This document shows, in pieces, positions 27,389-37,119 of a stretch of 37,119 nt of DNA. The position numbers and the translations under genes were made by a program. Location of the stretch: assembly GCA_002286855.1 (NCBI GenBank), contig NRSV01000129.1, positions 1 through 37,119 of the forward strand. Direction: 5' to 3'. The DNA comes from Bipolaris cookei (taxonomy: Eukaryota; Ascomycota; Dothideomycetes; Pleosporales; Pleosporaceae). Positions within the stretch are counted from its first letter, which is position 1; each line of letters starts with the position of its first letter. A model generated the notes under the pieces. It did no database searches. It was not told where the DNA came from and worked only from the letters and a program-made list of their open reading frames with translations.

Positions 27389-27868
27389 ATGTCCTCAAAC
27401 CAACCCACCAACACCACCAAACCCTTCCTCCCCACCACTGAGCTCCACGATTTAGGCGCCACACGCTTCGACCACGACACCGCTACGCCCTCAGACCGCG
27501 ATACAGCCCTGCTCAATGGCCACACTGCAGTCCCCGTTATCACTCCCTTAGGCCGTGCACCACGGGGTCTCGAAGCCCAAGTGCACGCATGGATAACGTT
27601 CCAGTTTACAACAGAGGATGTGGATCGCGTGGAGGAGATGAAGCGGGATTTGCATGGCGGGATGTTGCATCGGGTTAATAGGGCTGCGAGGGGAGAAGTG
27701 GGTGGAGGTGTTGTCATGGGGAAAGGAGGGAAAGGAGCTGCTAGAGAGGTGGCTCAGCAGAACAAGCTTTGTGGGGGGAGAAAGGGGGAGGGGGATGTGG
27801 CACCGGTGGCTAAGGGGATGGCGGAGGAGATGGTGAAGGACATGTTTTGGAGTGGACCGATTGTTTGA
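27389..27868 (+). CDS. Small hypothetical protein (159 residues)
   Basis: An uninterrupted frame from ATG at 27389 to TGA at 27866-27868. The first half is Thr/Pro-rich and looks disordered. The middle (GLEAQVHAWITFQFTTEDVDR) has a helical, amphipathic look. The second half is rich in Gly, Lys and Glu (GGVVMGKGGKGAAREVAQ). The pyrimidine-rich leader supports a real start. I recognise no domain, signal peptide or membrane segment. The base composition changes sharply from pyrimidine-rich to purine-rich at about 27600. That may only reflect the Gly/Lys-rich composition. It may be a species-restricted gene or chance. Confidence 0.4.
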   Translation: MSSNQPTNTTKPFLPTTELHDLGATRFDHDTATPSDRDTALLNGHTAVPVITPLGRAPRGLEAQVHAWITFQFTTEDVDRVEEMKRDLHGGMLHRVNRAARGEVGGGVVMGKGGKGAAREVAQQNKLCGGRKGEGDVAPVAKGMAEEMVKDMFWSGPIV

Positions 27869-28079
27869 GGCGTGGGTTTAATAGGATGAAGATGGGTGGG
27901 TTGAAGGGGGGTTTTCGAGGGCTGAGGAGAAGGGTTCTACTATTCGAACTTAACTTGGTTGGTATGCAAGGTCAGTATGGTTTGAGCATTTAAAACTATC
28001 AGACGATGTGGATGAATCGACGGACATGAAATATACTAAATATTACGAAAAGAAGGACCTTGTAGACCATGTCAGGGCC

Positions 28080-29490
28080 TCATGTCTTTTTGAAATGTCT
28101 ATGCACAAGCCCACATAAGCTCTCCCACAATACCTGGTCCCTTCCCTTGACCCACTCTACTACCACTTCCCTTGCCAAGTCGACAACCCTGATTTTAAAC
28201 GCTAGCTTAGCTGACCTTCTTCCACCCTCTTCTTCAGTCCCTTGCATATCATCAACACCACGCCCCTCTTTCATTCTTTTTTCGTACATGCGTCTATAAG
28301 ACCGACTCCACACGTTTTGCGCCGCCTCACCGATGCCAGTACACGTGAAGGGATCCCAAATCCAGCTGAGAAGGTCAAGTGAGGCCATTTGAGTGGTGAT
28401 GGCGTCTTTGGCTTGCTGGGGGTCGATAGAGGGAGGTAAGGTGATGGGATAGTATGTTGGGAAGGGGAGGTACTCGTTTGCCATTTTTTCTATGCGGGCG
28501 TGGCTCTGTAGAAGGTTTAGTATCAGTTTTCATGGGGGAATTTGCAATGGAATAAATAGCAAGCAAAAAATGTATCAGCTGTACAGTGAAGATGGGGATA
28601 CGTACATTTCTCGGTCGCAGATCCCCAAAACTCCACGCTACGATCCACCGCTTCGTACCGCTTGCTCCTGCCTCAATCACGCCCACGGCCCAATTGGTAA
28701 TTCCATGCTGTTTCAGCAGACGGATGATGGCTTTTGCACTATCCATTTTACCAAACAAACTGCTGTACCATTGAACCTTCTCTTGGAGCACCAGACTCTC
28801 GTTGACAAGGGAAGTCACAAAGCCAACATCGCCACTAGGAAACACCATTTCATTTTCAGATCCGGTGCATATGGCATTGGGCTTGCTGCTCTTGCCCTCA
28901 CCCGCGAGACTGGATCGCATTTCAGAAGGGGTTGCGAAAAAGGGCGGGTTGCATATTGTAAAGTCGAGATGGGTGACGCCAAGGGCAGTCAATGGGATTA
29001 GAGGGGTGAGAGAAGTGGTTTGAAGAAGCTTTGTACGTGTCATAAAGTTGTTGAGAGCAAGGTTGCGGGCGGCTGAGTCGAAGCTCTTTTTGTCAATGTC
29101 GGTAGCGCACATGGACCAATTTGGGCGCGATCGCAGGCATAGCATGGTATATATGGCGGAGGCACCGGTTCCTATATCTAGTCCCTGTACGTGGCGATTG
29201 GGGTCATATTTGTTTGAATAGTCTGGGGATGTGGAGTCGACCAGGCCCTGTATCCAGGCAACATAGTTCCAGCGATTAGGTATTGGTGGGCAGAGACGGT
29301 CATTTGGAACGTCAAGTTCGAGGCCAAAGTCTGATTTCAGAATGGCCTTGGATAAGGCTTGAACAGTGTGTGGATCTTGAAAGTCGAGCTTGCCCGAGGC
29401 GCGCTGCCATATTTGCTTAAAGTCATTGTCGCTTTTGGCAAGCGCTCTAAAGTCGACCGTGTCATACGGGGGCCGCTGTTCGAGGGGCAT
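28080..29490 (-). CDS. METTL16-like RNA N6-adenine methyltransferase (436 residues)
   Basis: Members of this family (human METTL16, fission yeast Mtl16) methylate an adenosine of U6 snRNA using S-adenosylmethionine. Exons are 29490-28606 and 28505-28080 (1311 nt) with a 100-nt intron (GTACGT donor, CTACAG acceptor). The SAM-binding motif GLDIGTGASAIY is at 103-114 and the catalytic NPPF at 181-184 in FTICNPPFFATP. The N-terminal RPPYDTVDFRALA and the downstream KRWIVAWSFGDLRPRN are typical of the family. After the intron come ARIEKMANEYLPFPTYYPI and a long helical C-terminus; the vertebrate C-terminal VCR domains are not evident. The frame is open further upstream to 29592, but MPLEQRPPYD is the natural start. 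Confidence 0.9.
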
Positions 29491-29751
29491 TGGTATTTGG
29501 GATAGGTAAATGTGCCAGTAAGTGCAGTCATGGAGTTGAGTATGTGAGACGACATGCGGAGAGCAAAGTTGGGTGGGTGGCGCTCGGACCAACCCGGCCT
29601 GATTGGTGGTGACTTTGGTGATGGAGTGATTGGGGGAATATAATCTTTCGTACCAGACACTCTACAGTTGATATACAAGAATATGAAAATAGCGTCGCCG
29701 CAACCCGTATGTGCACCTACCACTGTCTACTAAACGCCGTGCCGAATACCG

Positions 29752-30618
29752 TCATATTAGAAAAGGCCCATCGTAGGCTCCGTCTGGCTCTTGTAGGCGG
29801 ACTGCTTCAAGCGAGGGAACAGTGCCTGGTTTGTAAAAGCCCAGCAGCATCTCCATATCCTCTTCAGTCATGGCACAGAGGTCGTCGAGTGAGTACTGCT
29901 CGCAGACTTTGGACATCCTGTAACGGGACTGGGTAAGCAAAAAGGCAGACGGGGGCTAGGGAGGATAAGTCACGTACCACTGCATGCGCTTGGGACCTTC
30001 TTCTATGGCGGGCGCAACCTTTCTGAGCTTCTTTCGCAGCATGCCAACTCTCTGGACGGCATTGCCAATGTTGTGAGGGAGGCCGGCAGCGATCTGTCTC
30101 CTGACAATGTTTGCGAGCTTGGGCCCGTTGCCATTGGTGCTGACCATGATTTGCAGTGGCCCATCGCGGTGGACGCTGCCAAAGTAAAAGTCGCATTCGG
30201 GGGGGACGTCTGCGATGTTTGCAGCTATACGCCTCTCCTTGCACAGCTTGTAGATCTGCGACGAGGCTTCTGGGTCGTCGACGGCAGTAAGGACCATGTC
30301 GACGCCGTCGAGATCCGAGGGCTCGAACTTGCGGTCGACATAATCGACCTGGCCCTGATCGATGCGATAGGCGACCTCGTCGTTGAGGCCTTCGCGGGGG
30401 GAGACGACGGTGATTTTGGCATCGGCGTTGAGGACATTGACGATGCGCCCGGCAGCAACCTTGACTTTGTGTCAATGGTCAATACATACATTGGCAGAGC
30501 GTCATTACATGACAGCACTCACCTCGCCGCCGCCGACGACCAAGACACGTTTGTTGCGGATCTGCCAGGCCAGGATCAGCGAGCCGCCGCCCTGGATCTC
30601 GGGGTAAGGGCCTTTCAT
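29752..30618 (-). CDS. MET8: Met8: precorrin-2 dehydrogenase / sirohydrochlorin ferrochelatase (247 residues)
   Basis: Makes siroheme, the cofactor of sulfite (and nitrite) reductase, by NAD-dependent oxidation of precorrin-2 and insertion of iron. Exons are 30618-30523, 30459-29978 and 29917-29752 (744 nt); introns are 63 and 60 nt. The Rossmann motif VLVVGGGEVAAGR (25-37) is formed only after the first intron is removed. Then follow ITVVSP, ADVPPECDFYFGSVHRDG and LQIMVSTNGNGPKLANIVRRQI, the usual Met8/CysG-B series. The last exon gives the Met8 ending MSKVCEQYSLDDL and LLGFYKPGTVPS. Length is close to yeast Met8 (274). Its start is 196 bp from that of PEP7 on the other strand. Confidence 0.94.
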
Positions 30619-30814
30619 GATGCGGTGCGGTTGCGGTGTTGCGGAGACGACGGGGCGCAACGCGGAGATGGGAATGGATGACGGCGGAGCAACCGTGCAT
30701 TGCTACTACTAGCGCGCAGTGGCCATCCACTCCACTTCATCACTCCACTCCACTCCCACTCCGCCTTCAACACCACATGCCCCCCGACGGCGCCTCTCCT
30801 CAACACTCGCCATC
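30619..30814. promoter_or_regulatory. Shared divergent promoter of MET8 and PEP7
   Basis: Only 196 bp separate the two start codons. The interval is GC-rich on the MET8 side and has a CACTCCACT-rich pyrimidine run (about 30728-30770) on the PEP7 side. I see no TATA box and no CACGTG site of the kind that controls yeast MET genes. Confidence 0.55.
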
Positions 30815-32895
30815 ATGGCCTCGCGCAGGTCCTTGGGCGGCGGCCGCGTGCTGGGGAGCGGGAGAAATCTGTCGCCCGCCGCCGCCACGACGATCACGGC
30901 CACGCCCAACCTACTCCTCTCGCCCTCTGAGAGCTCCGTATCGCTGAGCTCCCAGACGTCCAACAGCCCCGCCACCACGGCCGAGCCCAGAGACGATATT
31001 GGCAGCAGAGTGCTCGCCGCCGCCAACACGCCCTCTCCGCAAGCCAGTGCCTCGACCAGGCTCATCTGCCCCATCTGCAGCGACGAAATGGTGCGTCCCC
31101 CAGTGCCGGCCCACCAAACGCCCAGCTAACCGTCCAGGTCACGCTGCTGCAGCTTAACAGGTACCCGACATGTGCCGCCTCTCTATCCTATCAGCCCTGA
31201 CGATGAATCACTAGACACCTCGACGACACGCACCAGAACCTGGTTGTCGAGGAGCAAGACGAGGTCAAGAATTGGTTCGAGGCGCAGATGCACAAGGCCA
31301 AGAAGTTCCAGCCCCTCGCTGTTCTCAACCAGAAACTTAAAGGCCTCGATGTCTTCGAGTCCAACGACGCCCCCCAGACCCCCCACCATGCCTCCTACTC
31401 GGCCTCCAGCTCCACTGCCCATGCCGCCGCCTACGAGCCTGCCCCCGTCCGCCGAGACCCAGACGAGGACGTTACCCGCGCGCACTGGCAGAAACCCGCA
31501 TACCGCGATGTTTGCGCAGACCCCCTCTGCGCCCGCCCCATTACTGCCTCGCCAATGACCCTCGGCGGGGGCCTGCCCGCCGTTAACTGCAGGCAGTGCG
31601 GTAGACTGTTTTGCGAAGAGCACACCATGTACCAGATGAAATTGTCACGGCAGGCTAAACATGACCCTGTGCGAGGCATCTGGTGCCGTGTCTGCGAGAC
31701 GTGCTACAAGTCAAGAGCCGGATACAACGACCACCGCGGCCTGGAACGCAATCATTTCGACGAGTTCGCAAAGATAAGACAAAAACACGTAGACAGGGAG
31801 CGCATGGAGGTCAGCCGTCTGGAGAAGCGCCTGACTAAGCTCACTCAGCTCCTCGCAAACCCGCCGCTAGTAGATGACACTCCCGCTGCAGGCAGCTGGT
31901 TCTCGCTGCCCGGCGCCAAGAATCAGCGCAAGGCTCTCGAGCAATCTATCATCACCTGGGAAGAAGACGCAAAAGTCTCAAACTGCCCCTTTTGCCAGCA
32001 GGAGTTTTCGACGTACACATTTAGACGATCGCATTGTCGCATGTGCGGTCGCGTCGTCTGTAGCGATCCTAAGACTGCGTGTTCAACACAAGTTGGCTTG
32101 AACGTTGCCTCGTCTAGTGCTCAAAACACGGAAAAAGAGGCAGGTCAGGTCGGCGTCGATGTGCGCATGTGCAAGGACTGTCAGCACACTTTGTTTGCCA
32201 GAAGCGACTTTGAGCGAGAACTCGCCAACAAGCCCAAAGATCAGCGTGCATACGAGAACCTTGCCCAATTTGAAAGGGGAATCCGGCTGCTCCTCCCTCG
32301 ATTCCATAAACTTCTGCAAGCGCTGCAGGATCCAGACAGGTCGCCTACACCTCAACAACTGGCCGATGCGACAAAAGTCCGTAAAAGGCTCATGGACGGA
32401 TTTGCTCAGTTTGATGTTGCAGCCAAACGGATACGCGACCTGCCGACTGACTCGCCCACGCAGCAAAAACTACAAAAGGCAGTATACCAACAAGCCTACA
32501 GCTTCCTGAGCCTGCACATGCTACCCTTGAGGTCGCTTCCCAAGATTCTCAAACACGCTGCTCCTCAAGGACGTCCAAACGGAGGCAGTGCCTTGGCCTC
32601 GATCAAGTACAACGACCGCTCTACCGGTAGTGTCGTGAGTAGTAGCGAAGTGTCAGCCATGGAGTCAGAGGAGAAGGAGCTCAGAGAACGACTGATTGTG
32701 CTTGAAGAACAGAAATTCATGGTATCAGAGATGGTCTCTGACGCTACCAAACATCGCAGATTTGACGAGGTGTCGAGTCTAGTGCAAAATCTGGACGATT
32801 TGAACAGGGAGATTGACCAAATCAATGGACAACTGGGCCAGCTTGACTTTGCTGGTGCTTACCAGGCGGGTATAGCCAACTTACAACCGGGATGA
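30815..32895 (+). CDS. PEP7: Pep7/Vac1-like FYVE protein of endosomal vesicle fusion (659 residues)
   Basis: Vac1/Pep7 and animal rabenosyn-5 link PI3P and Rab5-type GTPases to SNARE-mediated fusion at the endosome. Exons are 30815-31090, 31138-31160 and 31215-32895 (1980 nt). The 23-nt middle exon supplies VTLLQLNR and completes a C2H2 finger, CPICSDEM...HLDDTH. A first, irregular FYVE-like region follows (CRQCGRLFCEEH to WCRVCETCY), then the true FYVE domain with FRRSHCRMCGRVVC and RMCKDC. The C-terminal third is helical, with a Rab-binding-like LVQNLDDLNREIDQINGQL. The first 90 residues are Ser/Thr-rich and probably disordered. The introns are 47 and 54 nt with clear CTAAC or CTGAC branch points. 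Confidence 0.92.
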
Positions 32896-33566
32896 GGACA
32901 TTTGAACATACTGAGGTTCAAAAATTTCTTGTTAACAATGAAGGGGCTTTATGCCGAAGAACCAAAGATCCCTCATTATCGACGAGCCAGAGCTCTGACC
33001 ATAGCCTTGAGCAAAGCAACCTTCGTCAGGTCGTATTGACCCACCACCACCCTTGGACCAGCTCCCTACCAGGCGTTCCAGGTCAATCTTGTGGCATAAT
33101 CCGCCGCCAGCATGCCGGTTCCGTGGGGAGACGCTCACAGAGATACAATCTCTATCAGGAGGGAAGGAAGAAAGAATCGAGAACTACTTGATTGGGAAAA
33201 AAGAGACTGGGAAACTGCATCATTATAAACTAATCTTTTTTTACATAGCATAGCGTGGATTGGTTGAAATAATAAACATATGACTGCCGAGGCATTCACA
33301 ATGCTCACTCTGTACCCTGTTGCTTTTATGCTTTGGGCTTTTTTTTCGTGTTTCACCATCTACGCTCCAGCCCATGCAAAGGTTTATAGCCAAGGATAGA
33401 GATTTTCTTTTGTTGGTGATAGGCGGGTGACAGGTTATTATAGTACATGTATTTGAGTTCTGCTAGATATGTAAGTTATCTCGCCATACTGGATTAGTTT
33501 CTCTATATACAGCAACCCCGAACTGGAGCCATCGCCAACCATCAAATACATCTCTCTATCTTCTTC
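32896..33566. other. Intergenic stretch, no gene seen
   Basis: Probably the 3' ends of PEP7 and of the secreted-protein gene, which face each other. Short frames here (32892-33191 and others) have no recognisable content. Confidence 0.5.
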
Positions 33567-33902
33567 TCATTTACAGCTGGGGGGAAACACCTGGGTGTAC
33601 TTGGCTCGGACATCAATAGACGCGCGACCCGGTTTATCCGGATCAGGCCCGATCTCCAAATGCAGAATCTTGTCTGAGATGGGTTTCGAAGACGCACAAA
33701 AGTTGGAGTTTCCATCCCATTGAACACCGAACTTAGTGCAGAGACCTTGTTGTACATTATTCCAGCTTTTACCGTATCCTGGGGGTAGGAGCGCGAGTTC
33801 CAGGAGTCGGTAGGTATAGGTACAAGTTGGGGGAGTGTTCGGGGCAGCAGCTACGCCGCTGATGCAAGCTACTGCTACAAGGATACCGGCAAGAAGATGC
33901 AT
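33567..33902 (-). CDS. Small secreted protein with four cysteines (111 residues), candidate effector
   Basis: The N-terminus MHLLAGILVAVACISGVAAA is a clear signal peptide with likely cleavage after AAA, leaving about 91 residues. The mature part has four Cys (TCTY, LCTK, FCAS and the terminal SCK), enough for two disulfides, and no membrane segment. I recognise no family. Small size, secretion and even Cys count are traits of effectors and of other secreted fungal proteins, so effector status is only a possibility. A TATATA box lies about 70 bp upstream and the leader ends CACCACTAATCATACCACCA before ATG, a good fungal start context. There is no intron. The nearest transposon-related sequence is the repeat at the right edge. 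Confidence 0.75.
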   Translation of the reverse strand: MHLLAGILVAVACISGVAAAPNTPPTCTYTYRLLELALLPPGYGKSWNNVQQGLCTKFGVQWDGNSNFCASSKPISDKILHLEIGPDPDKPGRASIDVRAKYTQVFPPSCK

Positions 33903-33973
33903 TGGTGGTATGATTAGTGGTGAATTGAAAGGGGGAGAAAAGCTATTTTTTACTTGTTCATGTCTTTGTCAAA

Positions 33974-33980
33974 ATATATA
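33974..33980 (-). promoter_or_regulatory. TATA box of the small secreted-protein gene
   Basis: The minus strand reads GCTATATATTTTG about 70-80 bp before the ATG at 33902, a normal distance for a fungal TATA box with a short leader. Confidence 0.5.
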
Positions 33981-34610
33981 GCAATGGTGAGTGGGATATC
34001 TTGAGAGGCACAGGAGCGAAGCAGTGTTAATGCGTAAAGAACATGACAGAAGAATGATATGGTTCAAATAGTCGTCCAGAGGTCGGTGATGGTAAGGCTA
34101 TACAGTCACAGGAGACCACTAGGCTCAGATGTAAGGTTCGATCGTGGAGATGGGCTGCCGATCTCACAGTATACCGAAATCTAATCTATATGCGGGCGCA
34201 TTGTTTCTTCTTTCTCTGCCACATTTTTCAACATTCACATCAATCTAATTCTCCCTTTTAAGGTACTCCAGAAGCATATGAGGCATCTATGTGCTGTGGT
34301 GATGTTTCATTTCAGATTTTTAAAGCAATGTCACAATCCAAGGTCTCTGGGGTTTTCTCTATGGCTAAATTGCATGACCATCATTCTGCGTGAAAATCAA
34401 AGTTAAACCCGATGTTCTTGTGTGTGGGTTTGGCCGGAAAGTTACACTCAGCTTTTGATAGTACAGTAAGAAATTGAAGATCGTAATCCAAAACAGCATG
34501 ATATTCTTTTAGCTAGTATGTAATTATTACTATGTTTAATTTGTAGCATTTTGACTATAAGACTTAAGCTACCAACCCTATCTAAACATGTGCCTGTTTA
34601 AGTTTTCAGC
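33981..34610. other. AT-rich intergenic stretch, no gene seen
   Basis: This lies between two divergent genes (secreted protein on the minus strand, large unknown gene on the plus strand) and should hold both promoters. No frame with recognisable content was found. Confidence 0.5.
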
Positions 34611-37063
34611 ATGGTAGATTGGAACAGATCTTTGTCGTCAGCGCTAGACTTGATCAAGTTGGGTACATGCGATTCAACAGAACATCAAAACTGAAGTTGC
34701 CTAACTGATGAAAGCGTTTTACAGAGAACTGGTTGCAAGCAAGTAATGCATTTGACCGTGATGACCTTGCAGCTTTAGTAGATGCACTAGACTGCTTAAA
34801 GAAGGATGCTCAGCAGAAACTGTCCATGAAAGAAGCCACCAAAGCAGCCATACAATCCAACGAACGGCTTGTAAGCACAGGCGGCGCTAATCAAGGGGTG
34901 CGAAGGTCTTCCCGGCGCATTGCATCCGCTCCTCGGCTTGCCTCAGCAGCCTCGCTTTTCGTCAATGAACACGAGACAGAGTCGGAGTCTAGTGATGAAA
35001 ACAATGGAGCATCCCAAGAAACATCCGCTGAAACAAGCTCTGTCGAACATGCCATGGTATTCGTGGATGTGGGAACCTCTTTTGAGGATATGTCTTCTTT
35101 GGGCAATACTCCGACACCACACCTTCCTATGGCCGAGCTAGCGCAAGAGAGAAACATTATTGAGCCAGCAACATCTTCTCTATGCCGTACAGCAGCTGTC
35201 GTCCACCAGCAATATGAGCGCACAGTTGCAGAATCAGCACCAGCTCCCAGCCCATCTAATGCACAATCATATCAATCTCCCCTCAACACGACTCACGGGG
35301 GAGTGGAAGAGTTGAGTCACAGCCAACTGCAGCCTGGGATCGAACCTTCACCTCTTGCTTCTTCCAATGAGCTACGCCCAGACCGGACAGAGCAGAACGC
35401 GCCGATTTCGCAGGCTCATGAAATGCATCTCCAAGTCAACGACGGAGAGGAACTTGCGATGCACGATGCAGCTAGTCCGCAGTTCTTCAATGAAGCATTT
35501 GAGGGTTTGTTTGACAGCTCCTTACATAATGAGTCGGGAATGGACTTCGGAGAGACTCCAGTGGGCTACATGGATATCGAAGAAGCTACGGTGGGGTACA
35601 TGGACGTCGAAGAGGGTACGGTAGACTACCAGGAGCAAAATGGGACTGACCAGTATCACACGCAAAGCTCCAGTCAGGATCCGATATTCCAAATCTATCT
35701 GGATTTTGCCTGTCGCTCAAACTTTCGTCTTCCACACGAAACGCCAGAAGATACAGACCAGGTAGAAGTTCGAGAGCTCCTTTCACCTCTAGTAGAAGGG
35801 ACACCTCTTACTCCACGGCTTCTCCACGGCTTGATCTACTCATTGGTTCCCGGTCCGCTTCATATACTAGAACTTGACTCTAGGGCATGTAATGGAGAAC
35901 TCTTACGAAATGAGAGCCTAGATGACAACTTTGCACTGATTTTCTCTCAAAGCACGGATCTTCCCTCTCTGCTAGTGTTCGGGGACGCCGAGAACAAGAC
36001 GTTGTTCGTTCTTAGCAGCTGTCTGGAGAGCCTGCCGACCATAGATGGTTTGCATCCAGAGATTAATGAATGGAAGAAGGAGTATATTGACGTACGTAGC
36101 ACTCTCACGCTAACCGTCAAACCAACTAATCTCCTACAGCCTTATGAGGTTGCGCCATATGTAGAAAGCAGCCTTCTTTCTGTTTGGATAGCAGAGGCTT
36201 GCTTTCATCGACGGCCACTAATGAATGCTCCATCGTCGCGTTGCCTGCGTTTACGATTTCTAGGAGAGCTTTTAGCACCTTCTCAACGCGACTTCATTCT
36301 TGAAGGATGGGGCATCTCTAGCAAACTAGCAGCCTCTCAGCAAATTGACACTAGATCAATCATGGCACATACAGATGTACAAGCAGAAGGGAACGAAATC
36401 TTCGTAGCGAATCTTGAAGGCTTCGATTCTGAGGCGCTACGTGAAGCGCTCCTCCAGCGGCCTGCTGAGATCCCCCATGGGCGTTGTCTGAGAATCTTAC
36501 AAATCGTACACGAGATAGGTTGTCCCTATATTCTTGAATCCCTCAAACTGGCTTTTGCCCAGAAACAGGAGGATCAGACAGAAGAAGCCGTAGAACAACC
36601 TATCGTCGAAAAGCTCTTTTACATCCACCATTATTTAGACCGCCAGGAGACTCAGAACCACCTTCTCATTTCCAGAAATAGATATATAAAATACTGCTAC
36701 TTCGAGACATATCTTCTGGCTGTTGAAGCACTTCGTCAAGAGAAGCGTAACAGCGCTCAAGAAAAGAAGGAAAAAGCAGCTCGGAAGCGGACCACTAGCT
36801 TCAAGCTAGGACTCTATGATGAATCATCTCCTGTGCCATCTAATGACGATATTCATCGTATATACGAAAACTTTAGCCCTGTAGAAAAGAAACGGAAGGC
36901 CGAGGAGATGGTTAAAAATGAGATATCCAGGAAGGTGGCGCGGGTTTACAGAGTCGACGAGAAGTGCATTCGACGTAGCATTAATAGGTACATTAGGAAA
37001 GGGAGAGTGCTGCACTATTATTATTATTCCATTATAGTCCTGTATCAGCCGTTGGCTATGTAG
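34611..37063 (+). CDS. Large protein of unknown function with probable C-terminal helix-turn-helix (780-796 residues)
   Basis: An ATG at 34611 opens MVDWNRSLSSALDLIKL; a 62-nt intron (34663-34724, GTACAT donor, CTAACTGA branch, TTTTACAG acceptor) joins it in frame to ENWLQASNAF and a frame open to TAG at 37061-37063. A second probable intron of 48 nt (36092-36139, GTACGT, GCTAAC, CTACAG) is a multiple of three without stops, so both forms are in frame. The first third is Ser/Glu-rich and looks disordered, with a short repeat (35561-35640). The middle is globular but unrecognised (SSLLSVWIAEACFHRRPL, RCLRLRFLGELL). Near the end FETYLLAVEALRQEKR is followed by a basic helix and EISRKVARVYRVDEKCIRRS, which resembles a psq-like HTH as found in Fot1 transposases. 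The last 15 or so residues (HYYYYSIIVLYQPLAM) are read from dispersed repeat DNA. No DDE motifs are present. Confidence 0.7.
35561..35640 (+). repeat. In-frame 30-bp tandem repeat, about 2.5 copies
   Basis: Units at 35561-35590 and 35591-35620 encode VGYMDIEEAT and VGYMDVEEGT. A worn third unit encodes VDYQEQNGT. It lies in the disordered acidic part of the unknown protein. Confidence 0.85.
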
Positions 37064-37119
37064 GACTTTGGCCAAAGGCCGTTCTATCTAACTAGTTACA
37101 ATTTGGTACGTTGTGCTGT
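37015..37119 (+). repeat. Uninterrupted copy of the dispersed repeat seen at 355-371 and 2187-2250
   Basis: It begins with an ATT run before CCATTATAGTC and continues through TATGTAGGACTTTGGCC and GGCCGTTCTATCT to the window edge. It overlaps the last codons and the stop of the large unknown gene. The first 20 bp also resemble 11408-11427. The right limit is outside the window. Confidence 0.7.

Noticed and set aside
1..37119. CRISPR arrays, rRNA or tRNA genes, bacterial-type operons
   Set aside because: None recognised by eye; the gene structure is eukaryotic. A tRNA scan would be needed to exclude tRNA genes with introns.

Overview
The window is nuclear DNA of a filamentous ascomycete. Introns are short (47-122 nt) with GTAAGT/GTACGT-like donors and CTAAC/CTGAC branch points. 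Genes have fungus-specific domains (fungal_trans, fungal_trans_2). Pogo/Fot1-type DNA transposons, a LINE relic and stop codons of the kind left by RIP are present. A Pleosporales-like Dothideomycete is my best guess, but that is inference. All spliced models below were built by hand; most close to an exact multiple of three.

Region 1 (1-5990) is a graveyard of nested transposons. The right end of one Fot1-like element (1-354) and a complete second element (374-2186) sit 17 bp apart inside an older dispersed repeat, which reappears at the far right edge of the window. A third, internally deleted element (2457-2895) is cut by a fourth (2896-4957) whose transposase core is open. An LTR-like sequence and a Tad-like LINE relic follow.

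Region 2 (6159-12430): a C2H2 plus fungal_trans regulator (6159-8831, minus) is followed by a second nest. Element 5 (9351-11014) has lost its catalytic core, and a 572-bp mini-element (9475-10046) is inserted in its last codon. Next come a second LTR-like sequence and the 3' half of a decayed transposase (11449-12430).

Region 3 (13111-33902) is conserved single-copy sequence: a HAD-type haloacid dehalogenase; a paraoxonase-like beta-propeller protein; SPF1 (P5A ATPase of the ER); a fungal_trans_2 regulator; GLN4 (glutaminyl-tRNA synthetase); a METTL16-like RNA methyltransferase; MET8 (siroheme synthesis), divergent from PEP7/VAC1 (FYVE protein of endosomal fusion); and a small secreted four-cysteine protein. 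About 2.2 kb between GLN4 and the METTL16-like gene holds only doubtful genes.

Region 4 (34611-37119) is one long gene of unknown function, with a probable C-terminal helix-turn-helix. Its last codons lie in the same dispersed repeat that was invaded at the left edge. Most genes here are unrelated housekeeping functions. The points of interest are the transposon nests, two zinc fingers split by micro-exons, the secreted protein and the unknown 3'-terminal gene.
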